This document shows, piece after piece, positions 24,635 to 32,520 of a stretch of DNA of 34,944 nucleotides. The stretch's first letter is position 1, and every line of letters starts with the position of its first letter. The translations under genes were made by a program, and so were the position numbers. The stretch lies in contig JAMWBU010000009.1 of the NCBI GenBank assembly GCA_023819255.1, positions 1 to 34,944 on the forward strand, read 5' to 3'. The notes under the pieces were generated by a model, which was not told where the DNA came from, did not search any database, and worked only from the letters and a program-made list of their open reading frames with translations. Source of the DNA: Candidatus Omnitrophota bacterium. GTDB lineage: Bacteria > Ratteibacteria > UBA8468 > B48-G9 > DTJG01.

Positions 24635-26789
24635 TTTTCACCACTTCAACAGGTATCGCAGGCAAAAATCCTGCTGGAGTTTTTTTTCTGCCCTGCTTCT
24701 GAGCCACTTCCTCAAAAACCTCTATAATCAGGTTGTCTCTATAACCTGAAAGTTTTTTATCAGCGCTTAATGTAAGAATGTATTTTCCTGCTTCAAAACT
24801 AACATCAGCAATTTTTATTCCATCAGGCGGGTTATTCAATTCAAAACTTAAAGACATTGATGACCCTGGTTTAAACCATTTTTCTGCCTCGCAGGTTATT
24901 ATGGCAGAGCCGCCTGCTGGAATTTTCACGCCACCCTGCTGCTGTATACTGGTTTTTAACTGTCTGAATCTTGCTCTATTCACTGAAACAACCAGGTCTT
25001 TTGATGGAACCAGATGAAAGTAAGCGAATGCCTGCATCTTTTCTTCAGCCGCTTTCGCGGTACGAATCGCTTCCTTTCCGTCAATCTTACTGATACCCTC
25101 AATCTCTAAGGTTAAGTTTTGTCCGGCATAGCTGTAAGGTACCTTCAAGGTCATTCGAACACTGTCTCTTCCAGCGGGGATTCTTGCGCCATCAAGAACA
25201 ACACCATCAGGACAATTTTTGATACTCAGTTCTATATCCTGGTCCCATCCGTCCTTTTTGACAGCAAAAACCTTTATCACCGCATTGCCATCAGCGGGTG
25301 CATTTATTCGAGAGGGGCTTACGATCAGATTAAAATCATGTAATGGCTTGCTTACACGCAAGAAATAGTAGTATGAATCGCCACCTTGACCCTGCGCATC
25401 AATAATGTCCAGTGTATAGTTTCCAGTGTATGGAAGTTTAGCCATCAGATATGAATCCGCATAATGGGTTAAAAGCCCGTTTTCAACATCCTGCTTCGCA
25501 TCGTCATTCCACTGGATAATTTGTCCCATTTGATTTTTCAGCTTTATAAGGGAATCTATGGGAGAACCGATTCTTCTTCCAAAAACCTCAACAACAATCG
25601 TATCTCCCTGCCTGCCAAAAAAGCGATAGGTGTCAATATCTCTTTGAAAATCTATGCAACCCTTTATCAATACAGGAATTGAAATTGACTGCGCAAAAGG
25701 TAAGTTCTGCTCGGTTTCCTTAAATTTTGGAAGATTTTTTACATTCTCAGGCAACTGCGAAAGCTTTTCATCCAATCCATAAACAGGATTGATTAGATGC
25801 GGGAAAAGAGTTCCGGCTTCCTGTTTTTCCATCACATATATGCGATAGACAAAGTCCTCTCTTCCTCTGTATATGGAATCCCTGATTTCCAGAAAGTATA
25901 TGCCTGTTTCAGGAACTTTAAACTCTATCACAGGATCGGGCTGAAAATAATAGTCATCAGCATATGCAACCTCCTTCCACTTTTCATCATAAAGAGCAAT
26001 AACCGACTGAAACCATCCAGGGACCCCATCTGCAAGGTATGGAACCAGTTTTCTTGCCTGGCCAATAATAAAGATTTCCTTGCCCTTTTCAAGACGAAGA
26101 GTGAATCTATTTACCTTGCCCGGCATTATTCTTCCGTTTAACACACAGGGAATTTGAAGTATTTCAGTTTCCCTGTCAATATTTTCGTTTTCATACCTGC
26201 GCTGATTATATGTGCAGCAAAATTCCGGATATTTACCAATCTGAAAAATGACTGGATTTGTTAATCCTGCGGGTGTTTTAAGCCATAGTTCATAATCACC
26301 AGGCGCAACATCGGTTCCTATTGTAATCTGCAGTTGCAGTTCTTCAGCCATCGGCGGTTTTGGCTTGTTTTCTCGATTAAGATACTTTTCATAAATCAGA
26401 GAAAGTTGTTTTGGGGTTTTGCTCTCAAGATCTCTTAATTCAGGAATATCCGGTAGTTTTACCAGTTTCTCTGTTTCTGTTCTTGTATCTTCTGAGATTT
26501 TTTTGCCCGCTCGCTTATCCCTGATTTCTTGAAGCTTTCGTCTTAATTCTTCTAATTGCAATGGGTTTAATGGACCTGAAGGTCCCTGATAATCAATAAC
26601 TTTAGCGCTTATTCCACCTGTTGAAAAATATACAGAATTTGCTCCTTTTAGATTCTGTCCTCCGATGATTACTGAAAAAGTGGTTCCTGCCTGTCCGCCA
26701 GCCGGATACACATAACCAATGTATGGCTGATTGACCTGCGAAAAACCGCAGCAGGAAAATATCAGAAGCACCAGAATTAATATCTTCAT
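24627..26789 (-). CDS. Exported PPC-domain protein (planctomycete type)
   Basis: A 720-residue exported protein. The N-terminus MKILILVLLIFSCCGFSQ is a signal sequence; I-F-S-C with Cys13 is close to a lipobox, so a lipoprotein is possible. An IPT/TIG-like domain follows (YPAGGQAGTTFSVIIGGQNL), then a charged linker and a first beta domain (about 180-320). A PPC domain lies around 375-480 (GDTIVVEVFGRRIGSPIDS; LPYTGNYTLDIIDAQGQGG). Ig-like strands close the protein. Proteins of this build commonly sit next to DUF1501 and DUF1549/1553 genes in Planctomycetes, as here (1-base overlap). Probable cell-surface binding role, function unproven. Confidence 0.82.
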   Translation of the reverse strand: MKILILVLLIFSCCGFSQVNQPYIGYVYPAGGQAGTTFSVIIGGQNLKGANSVYFSTGGISAKVIDYQGPSGPLNPLQLEELRRKLQEIRDKRAGKKISEDTRTETEKLVKLPDIPELRDLESKTPKQLSLIYEKYLNRENKPKPPMAEELQLQITIGTDVAPGDYELWLKTPAGLTNPVIFQIGKYPEFCCTYNQRRYENENIDRETEILQIPCVLNGRIMPGKVNRFTLRLEKGKEIFIIGQARKLVPYLADGVPGWFQSVIALYDEKWKEVAYADDYYFQPDPVIEFKVPETGIYFLEIRDSIYRGREDFVYRIYVMEKQEAGTLFPHLINPVYGLDEKLSQLPENVKNLPKFKETEQNLPFAQSISIPVLIKGCIDFQRDIDTYRFFGRQGDTIVVEVFGRRIGSPIDSLIKLKNQMGQIIQWNDDAKQDVENGLLTHYADSYLMAKLPYTGNYTLDIIDAQGQGGDSYYYFLRVSKPLHDFNLIVSPSRINAPADGNAVIKVFAVKKDGWDQDIELSIKNCPDGVVLDGARIPAGRDSVRMTLKVPYSYAGQNLTLEIEGISKIDGKEAIRTAKAAEEKMQAFAYFHLVPSKDLVVSVNRARFRQLKTSIQQQGGVKIPAGGSAIITCEAEKWFKPGSSMSLSFELNNPPDGIKIADVSFEAGKYILTLSADKKLSGYRDNLIIEVFEEVAQKQGRKKTPAGFLPAIPVEVVKNE

Positions 26790-28075
26790 TATTTTAGTCC
26801 CATAATTTCTATCAGTTCACCCTGACCAGAATATCCCTCGGGATATGGCAACACCTTTACATCGATTCCCCTGTCATTTGGAAGATTTTCATCAGGATCA
26901 ATCCCAATCAGTTTCAGAATACTTCTGAGCAAATCCTCAGGATACACAGGTCTTTGCGCCACATATTCGCCTTTATCATCAGAAGCGCCCACAACAAATC
27001 CACCCTTAAACCCGCCTCCTGCCACCAGCACAGAAAAACAATGCCCCCAGTGGTTTCTTCCACCATTCCATGGTGGTTCCCACTGTATCTTCGGAGTCCT
27101 TCCAAATTCTCCGCTGCACCATATAATCGTTGTTTCAAGCAAATTCCGTTTTTCAAGATCTTCAATAAGCGCTGATAAACCCTGGTCAAATTCAGACAGT
27201 TTCCTTTGCATTGTCTGAAAATGTTGTTTATGAGTGTCCCAGCCCGGATAATTTATTGTGATATACGGCACACCTTTTTCCACAAGCCTTCTTGCAACAA
27301 GGCATGTCTGACCAAACCAGTTCCTGCCATATCTATTTCTAACTTCATCCGGTTCCTCTGAAAGGTCAAAAACCTTTCTTGTTTCTCCAAGAATCATTTC
27401 ATACGCCTCGTTTTGTGCCTGATCAAAAAGAACAAAATCAGGATAGTCTGGCATTAATCTGCCAAGGTTATCAAGATTACCAAGAAGCTCGCGACGCCTT
27501 TGTTGCTGCTGCTGGGTTATTCCTTCGGCAACAATGCCTTCAACCGCAAATACTGGACGGCCTGGATCTCCGCCTGTAACAAACGGCTTGTACAATGGAC
27601 CCAGAAATCCCTCTTCTGAAAACCTTCCCTGCGATTGGGTAAGAACAATATAAGGTGGAATTTTTCCAGCATATGTCTTCCCTTTAAAAGCGCAAACTAT
27701 GGCTCCCAGAGACGGATAAACAAGCCCGGTGCCTGGCTTATGTCCTGTCTGCATATAATATGCTGCTGACTCATGTCCATTAATGCCATGAGTCATACTC
27801 CTGATTATCGAATACTTATCCGCAATCTTTGCCAGCATTGGCAAAGATCCGTTTATCTCTATTCCAGGGACATTTGTCGGTATTGCTTTGTCCAACTGCC
27901 CACAATAGTCATATCCGGCAGCTGGCTTTGGGTCAAAGGTATCATTCTGAGATGGGCCGCCCCACATCCATATCTGAATAACTGATTTTGCTTTTGTTTT
28001 CTGTAAAGAATCACCTGCTGCCAGAGTCATCGCGGCTGCGCAAAAAATTGACACGAAGACTATTCTGCTTTTCAT
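26789..28075 (-). CDS. DUF1501 family exported protein
   Basis: A 428-residue protein with a Sec-like signal peptide (MKSRIVFVSIFCAAAMTLAAG). DUF1501 patterns are VIQIWMWGGPSQNDTFDPKP, SIIRSMTHGINGHESAAYYMQTG, INYPGWDTHKQHF, WCSGEFGRTP and NGGRNHWGHCFSVLVAGGG. The fold belongs to the alkaline phosphatase/sulfatase superfamily, and the His and Asp residues in WDTH and GRNHWG look like metal ligands. It is the middle gene of the DUF1549/1553, DUF1501, PPC operon. The biochemical role of this widespread planctomycete pair is unknown. A Gln run (TQQQQQRRR) lies near residue 200. Confidence 0.93.
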   Translation of the reverse strand: MKSRIVFVSIFCAAAMTLAAGDSLQKTKAKSVIQIWMWGGPSQNDTFDPKPAAGYDYCGQLDKAIPTNVPGIEINGSLPMLAKIADKYSIIRSMTHGINGHESAAYYMQTGHKPGTGLVYPSLGAIVCAFKGKTYAGKIPPYIVLTQSQGRFSEEGFLGPLYKPFVTGGDPGRPVFAVEGIVAEGITQQQQQRRRELLGNLDNLGRLMPDYPDFVLFDQAQNEAYEMILGETRKVFDLSEEPDEVRNRYGRNWFGQTCLVARRLVEKGVPYITINYPGWDTHKQHFQTMQRKLSEFDQGLSALIEDLEKRNLLETTIIWCSGEFGRTPKIQWEPPWNGGRNHWGHCFSVLVAGGGFKGGFVVGASDDKGEYVAQRPVYPEDLLRSILKLIGIDPDENLPNDRGIDVKVLPYPEGYSGQGELIEIMGLK

Positions 28076-28082
28076 TTTTCCC

Positions 28083-29645
28083 TCAGTGTTTAAAGATAAA
28101 TTCCTTGCTATTTATCAAAGCCCAGGCAATGTCGCCGGCCACCTGATAAGGTTGAACACCTGATGTACTAAAGTATTCTTCCATAACAGAAATCTCCTCG
28201 TCTGTTGCTGGCCTGGAAAGAAGAATTTTATAAATAGTGTTGATACTTTCCTTTTTACCTCTCCACAATTGAGATATGGCCTTTCTCAGTTCAGAACTTG
28301 AAGAAATACGCCGCTGGATATCAGAGGAATTCAGCATATAAAGACGCTGTTTGTCTGTTGGTTTGCTGGAACGTTCCGTTACAAGGCCTGTGTCTCTTGA
28401 TGGTCTACCAAATGTTATGAGAAAAGAACTGGTGATACTTCCGTCAGCAAGTCCTATGTTTCTGTTTTCCCTCGGGATATAGGTATAAGGCTCAGGAATC
28501 TGACTGACATACTCTTCTCCTTTTCCACCAATATAACAAAGAGCATCAAGAAGAACCTCTGCCTCCATCTGCCTCACCTTATAAAAGGCAAACTGAATCT
28601 CAGAATTTTTTGTGTCCCGCGTCGGTATTGAAGATTGCTGATATGTGCGGGAATTAAGAATTATCCTGATCAGATGCTTCAGGTCATAGCCTGATTTTAT
28701 AAGTTCGTCTTCCAGCAAAACAAGTAAGTCTTTTCCTGGGGTATCCCTTCCATATGCATCATCAACCGGTTCAATAATGCCCTGGCCCATAATCCATGCC
28801 CAGATACGATTTACGATATTTCTGTTGAACCATTTGTTTTCAGGCGAAATAAGCCAGTTCGCAAAAACAATTCTCGGGTCTTCTTCAGGAAAAATTTCCA
28901 CACTTTTTCCATCAATAAAAGCCGTCCTGATTTTTTTCGCGGGTTCAGGATTCAGATACACTATTTCTTCTTTCCATTCCATTGTTTTTTTGTATGCGAC
29001 GCGGGAAAAAAATAATGCGAGATTCTCCCTTTGATCCTGCGGAAGTTTTTCAAAATCAATGCCCATAAATGTCTGGCAAACCGCCTTTGCTATGGATTGG
29101 GGACTTCTGCCCTGAATTGCCCTGTAGAAGTTTACCGGCGGAACACGAAAGTTGCTTCCGCTTGAAGTAAGAAGTTGCCTTGCAAACCTGTCATAGGGCA
29201 TATTTTCTCTTATTTTCTCGTATATCCATCTGTGATAAGCCTGGACAGCGTTTGGCCAGAGATTTATTGGATACTCGGATTTTACTCTGAGTATATCGCA
29301 CCATTTCATAGACCAGTAAAGCGCAAAATCGTCCTTTTCAAGAAGATTGTCTATCAATGTTTTTCTTTTGTTTGGTTTCTTGTCCTTTATAAAATCGTCT
29401 ATTTCCTGAAGTGTCGGTAGCCTTCCTGCAGCATCGAGATAAACTCTTCTGATAAAAACATAATCAGAACAGGGATTTCTCATCTTTGCGTTGTACTTAT
29501 TAAGAATTTCATTTATCCGGGCATCAATGATATTTTCTGCAATTGTCCAGTTTTCGTCTTCATAGGGTTTTATTGCAGAACTGCCTGGCTGAATGAAACA
29601 GAAAATAGCAAATACAAATATCAAAAGCCACAGTCTTTTGTCCAT
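28083..29645 (-). CDS. Compact DUF1549/DUF1553 exported protein
   Basis: A 520-residue protein. After the signal peptide (DKRLWLLIFVFAIFCFIQPGSSA) comes DUF1549 (about 35-195: FIRRVYLDAAGRLPTLQEID; YWSMKWCDILR). DUF1553 follows (about 245-510: DPRIVFANWLISPENKWFNRN, VNRIWAWIMGQGIIEPVDD, LNSRTYQQS). Most relatives also carry an N-terminal cytochrome c domain; no CxxCH is present here. I chose the ATG at 29645 because it gives a normal signal peptide; an upstream in-frame ATG at 29684 adds 13 hydrophilic residues. Neither has a clear ribosome site. First gene of the operon. Confidence 0.9.
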   Translation of the reverse strand: MDKRLWLLIFVFAIFCFIQPGSSAIKPYEDENWTIAENIIDARINEILNKYNAKMRNPCSDYVFIRRVYLDAAGRLPTLQEIDDFIKDKKPNKRKTLIDNLLEKDDFALYWSMKWCDILRVKSEYPINLWPNAVQAYHRWIYEKIRENMPYDRFARQLLTSSGSNFRVPPVNFYRAIQGRSPQSIAKAVCQTFMGIDFEKLPQDQRENLALFFSRVAYKKTMEWKEEIVYLNPEPAKKIRTAFIDGKSVEIFPEEDPRIVFANWLISPENKWFNRNIVNRIWAWIMGQGIIEPVDDAYGRDTPGKDLLVLLEDELIKSGYDLKHLIRIILNSRTYQQSSIPTRDTKNSEIQFAFYKVRQMEAEVLLDALCYIGGKGEEYVSQIPEPYTYIPRENRNIGLADGSITSSFLITFGRPSRDTGLVTERSSKPTDKQRLYMLNSSDIQRRISSSSELRKAISQLWRGKKESINTIYKILLSRPATDEEISVMEEYFSTSGVQPYQVAGDIAWALINSKEFIFKH

Positions 29646-29652
29646 TTGTTTA

Positions 29653-29661
29653 AGTATATCA
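29653..29661 (-). promoter_or_regulatory. Extended -10 for the DUF1549/1553 operon
   Basis: On the minus strand TGA-TATACT ends seven bases before the ATG at 29645, with no ribosome site between. Transcription from it would start at or next to the ATG, giving a leaderless mRNA. No good -35 is seen. Weak prediction. Confidence 0.3.
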
Positions 29662-29717
29662 TAATGTGCGCCCTGATTCATCATAATTTTGACGGCGGGC
29701 TTATTTTTCAGTTTAGG

Positions 29718-29726
29718 TGGTATAAT
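29718..29726 (+). promoter_or_regulatory. Extended -10 promoter for the DUF362 gene
   Basis: TGG-TATAAT, a perfect -10 with the TGN extension, lies about 22 bases before the ATG at 29749. The predicted leader is about 16 bases with no strong ribosome site. No clear -35 at normal spacing. Confidence 0.45.
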
Positions 29727-29748
29727 ATTCTGAACAATAAGCCAGAAA

Positions 29749-30849
29749 ATGCCCGAGAAAATTGCGATTGTAAGATGCCCTGATTATTCCAGAAACACAG
29801 TCAGGAAAGCCATTGAAAAAGTTTTTGAACTGCTTAATCCGGATTTTTCTTCTGAAGTGTTGCTGAAGCCAAATATGCTTTCAGCAAGAGGTCCTGATCA
29901 GGCAGTAACCACCCACCCTGCAATCATTGAAGCGCTTTCAGAAATGTTGCCGAAACCTGTCTATATCGGGGACAGCCCGCCGAATACTCAAAAATCTATT
30001 GAGCACTACTGGGAAACCTGTGGTTATAAAAATGCTTCTCTAAAAACAGACGCTACGCTGGTCAGGATTGAAGGTCAGAGCACTGTATTCAATCTCAATG
30101 TCTCTGGCAGAAATGTCTCTTTTCCTGTTTCAGAGTTTGCCTTAAAAAAACCGGTTTTCAATCTTCCAAAATTCAAGACCCACAATATCACAGTTTTAAC
30201 CTGCGCAATGAAAAATATTTACGGGCTCATTCCCGGTTATCCGAAAGGACTTTTGCATACTAAGTTTCCTGAGCCTGAAATGTTCAACAGGTTTATTGTT
30301 GAACTGTACAGATTATTGCAGGACAGAATCATCTTCAATATCGTGGACGCAGTTGAAATAATGGATGGAAACGGCCCTGCATCAGGGAGAAAAAGACGCT
30401 ATGGCTACCTTATCGCAGGAAAAAATGCTGTGTGTGTTGATCTTGTTTGCGCTGCCTGCGCTGGATTAAAAATCAGCCAGATTCCTTTTCTGAGAATCTA
30501 CACAGGCGCTTATGAAATCCCGGAAATAAAAGTTGTCGGAGATAGCCCTGAAGTAATGAAGGACTTTCAGGCGCCTTTGTCATCATTTATCTTTAGAATG
30601 CAAAACTCTGGAATGTTTTCAAAAGCATTAAGAAATCTTGCGAGTCAACTCAACATAATTCCTGTGATAAATCATTCTCTGTGTCGCAAATGTATGGAGT
30701 GCTATAACATCTGTCCGGCAAAGGCAATCTCAAAGGACTTGAAAATTGATAGAAAAAAGTGTATAAATTGTTTGTGTTGTTTTGAGGTTTGCCCTCACAG
30801 GGCAATAACTGTTAGAAAAAGTTTTCTTGCTAGAATGATTTTACCTTAG
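29749..30849 (+). CDS. DUF362 protein with two C-terminal [4Fe-4S] clusters
   Basis: A 366-residue protein. Residues 1-285 form DUF362 (SSEVLLKPNMLSARGPDQAVTTHP; KKPVFNLPKFKTHNITVLTCAMKNIYGLIPG; VDAVEIMDGNGPASG). The C-terminal region is a bacterial-type 2[4Fe-4S] ferredoxin with Cys-x2-Cys-x2-Cys-x3-Cys-Pro twice (CRKCMECYNICP and CINCLCCFEVCP). The latter has one extra cysteine. DUF362-ferredoxin proteins are redox enzymes of unknown substrate. It is followed after 5 bases by the LeuT-type transporter gene, so they may share a transcript. Confidence 0.93.
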   Translation: MPEKIAIVRCPDYSRNTVRKAIEKVFELLNPDFSSEVLLKPNMLSARGPDQAVTTHPAIIEALSEMLPKPVYIGDSPPNTQKSIEHYWETCGYKNASLKTDATLVRIEGQSTVFNLNVSGRNVSFPVSEFALKKPVFNLPKFKTHNITVLTCAMKNIYGLIPGYPKGLLHTKFPEPEMFNRFIVELYRLLQDRIIFNIVDAVEIMDGNGPASGRKRRYGYLIAGKNAVCVDLVCAACAGLKISQIPFLRIYTGAYEIPEIKVVGDSPEVMKDFQAPLSSFIFRMQNSGMFSKALRNLASQLNIIPVINHSLCRKCMECYNICPAKAISKDLKIDRKKCINCLCCFEVCPHRAITVRKSFLARMILP

Positions 30850-30854
30850 TCCAT

Positions 30855-32423
30855 ATGGCTGAAACTCAAAGAGAAAGCTGGGGATCAAGAATAGGGGTAA
30901 TACTTGCAGTAGCAGGAAGTGCAGTCGGTCTTGGAAATTTTCTGCGCTTTCCGGTCCAGGCAGTGAAAAATGGCGGTGGCGCTTTCATCATTCCCTATCT
31001 TGTTTCTTTTCTTCTTCTCGGAATCCCTCTGATGTGGATTGAGTGGACTCTTGGAAGATTTGGCGGTGGATTCGGCCATGGCACTGCCCCTGGAATGTTC
31101 CACAATATCGCAAACAAAAACAGATTCATAAAATACTTTGGCGTGATAGGAATTTTTGGACCCATAGCAATTTTTACATATTATACATACATTGAGTCAT
31201 GGCTTCTTGGCTACAGTTTATTTTCCCTCACAGGAAAACTGGCTGCCTGCCAGGATCAATCATCAATGATCTCATTTCTCAAAGGTTATCAGGGGCTTGA
31301 AAAAAACCAGTTTTTCTTCTCCCTTGTTCCTGCCTATATTTTCTTTCTTTTAACTTTTGCCATAAACATCATAACAGTCGCTGGCGGAATCCAAAAAGGA
31401 ATTGAAAAAGTCTGCAAATACGGATTGCCTGTGCTTTTTATCCTTGGACTGGTTCTGATGATAAGAGTATTAACTTTAAAACCGATGTTTGCTGAACATC
31501 CTGACTGGACGCCAGCAGCCGGCCTTGGTTTTCTCTGGAACCCTGATTTTTCAAGTTTGCTTGACGCAAAGGTGTGGCTTGCGGCGGCAGGTCAGATATT
31601 TTTCACCCTCAGCGTTGGAATAGGCGTCATTTTGACCTATGCCAGTTACTTAAAGAAAAATGATGATGTTATTCTTTCAGGTCTAACCGCGGCAGCAACA
31701 AATGAATGGGTAGAAATTGTTCTTGGTGGAAGCATAGCAATCACTTCTGCATTTTTGTTTTTTGGTCCAGCTGGAGTCAAGGATGTTGCGGCAAGCGGCG
31801 CATTCAATCTTGGCTTTGTTGCAATGCCTCTTGCTTTGAATAACATTCATTATGGTTCTATTTTCGGATTTTTCTGGTTTTTCCTTCTTTTTATCGCTGG
31901 AGTCACTTCTTCGATTTCTCTTGCCCAGCCCGCCATTGCTTTTCTTGAAGACGAGTTCAATATTGACAGGAAAAAAGCAGTAAAAATTTTTGCATCTGTC
32001 ACATTTGTTCTTTGCAATATGACTGTTTTTCTTCTGGGAAAGGGTTTTCTCGATGAGTTTGATTTCTGGGGAGGTACCTTTGCGCTTGTGCTATTTGGAA
32101 CAATTGAAGCAATTCTTTTTTCATGGGTTTTCGGGATCGACAGGGCATGGGATGAAATGCACGCAGGCAGCGATATTAAACTACCCGGCTTTTACAGGTT
32201 CATTATCAAATACATAACACCGACATTCCTTGTTGTAATTCTTGTTTCCTGGATTATAAAGGAAGCAAAAGATATAATCCTGATGAAAAATATGCCTGAA
32301 AATCTGGTCCCTTATATCATTTTTGCGAGATTAATTCTTTTTGCTCTTTTTGTCTCTATCGGTTATCTGGTGCATCTCGCCTGGGAAAAAAAAGACAGAT
32401 TATTGATGGAGAAAAAATTATGA
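30855..32423 (+). CDS. LeuT-type sodium:amino-acid symporter (NSS family)
   Basis: A 522-residue, twelve-helix transporter very close to Aquifex LeuT: GSAVGLGNFLRFPVQAVKNG at the unwound first helix, IFFTLSVGIG in helix 6, TNEWVEIVLGGS in helix 7 and AGVTSSISLAQPAIAFLEDE in helix 8. Na+ ligands matching LeuT Asn27, Thr254, Asn286, Ala351, Thr354 and Ser355 are present, as are the gate pair Arg30 and Asp404. LeuT Asn21 is Ser here; pocket residues Phe259 and Ile359 become Ile and Leu, still suited to a small aliphatic amino acid. Its stop overlaps a 32-residue MetS-like gene. Confidence 0.96.
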   Translation: MAETQRESWGSRIGVILAVAGSAVGLGNFLRFPVQAVKNGGGAFIIPYLVSFLLLGIPLMWIEWTLGRFGGGFGHGTAPGMFHNIANKNRFIKYFGVIGIFGPIAIFTYYTYIESWLLGYSLFSLTGKLAACQDQSSMISFLKGYQGLEKNQFFFSLVPAYIFFLLTFAINIITVAGGIQKGIEKVCKYGLPVLFILGLVLMIRVLTLKPMFAEHPDWTPAAGLGFLWNPDFSSLLDAKVWLAAAGQIFFTLSVGIGVILTYASYLKKNDDVILSGLTAAATNEWVEIVLGGSIAITSAFLFFGPAGVKDVAASGAFNLGFVAMPLALNNIHYGSIFGFFWFFLLFIAGVTSSISLAQPAIAFLEDEFNIDRKKAVKIFASVTFVLCNMTVFLLGKGFLDEFDFWGGTFALVLFGTIEAILFSWVFGIDRAWDEMHAGSDIKLPGFYRFIIKYITPTFLVVILVSWIIKEAKDIILMKNMPENLVPYIIFARLILFALFVSIGYLVHLAWEKKDRLLMEKKL

Positions 32424-32518
32424 ACCCAGCAGGCTGGGTACTTCTTATTTGCACCTGGAGCTGTGTGACATTGCTTATTATTTTTTGTCTCTGGAAGACC
32501 CTGAAGAAAAAACAATAA
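32420..32518 (+). CDS. MetS-like small subunit of NSS transporter
   Basis: This is a 32-residue single-helix protein, below normal ORF cut-offs. Its ATG overlaps the transporter stop (ATGA). It reads MNPAGWVLLI, then a membrane span with CTWSCVTLLIIFCLW, then KTLKKKQ. A short N-terminus with Gly, a Trp in the helix and a positively charged tail fit the MetS family of NSS small subunits, as in Corynebacterium MetPS, where the small protein is needed for uptake. Two bases separate its stop from the convergent esterase. The family call rests on pattern and position. Confidence 0.7.
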   Translation: MNPAGWVLLICTWSCVTLLIIFCLWKTLKKKQ

Positions 32519-32520
32519 AG

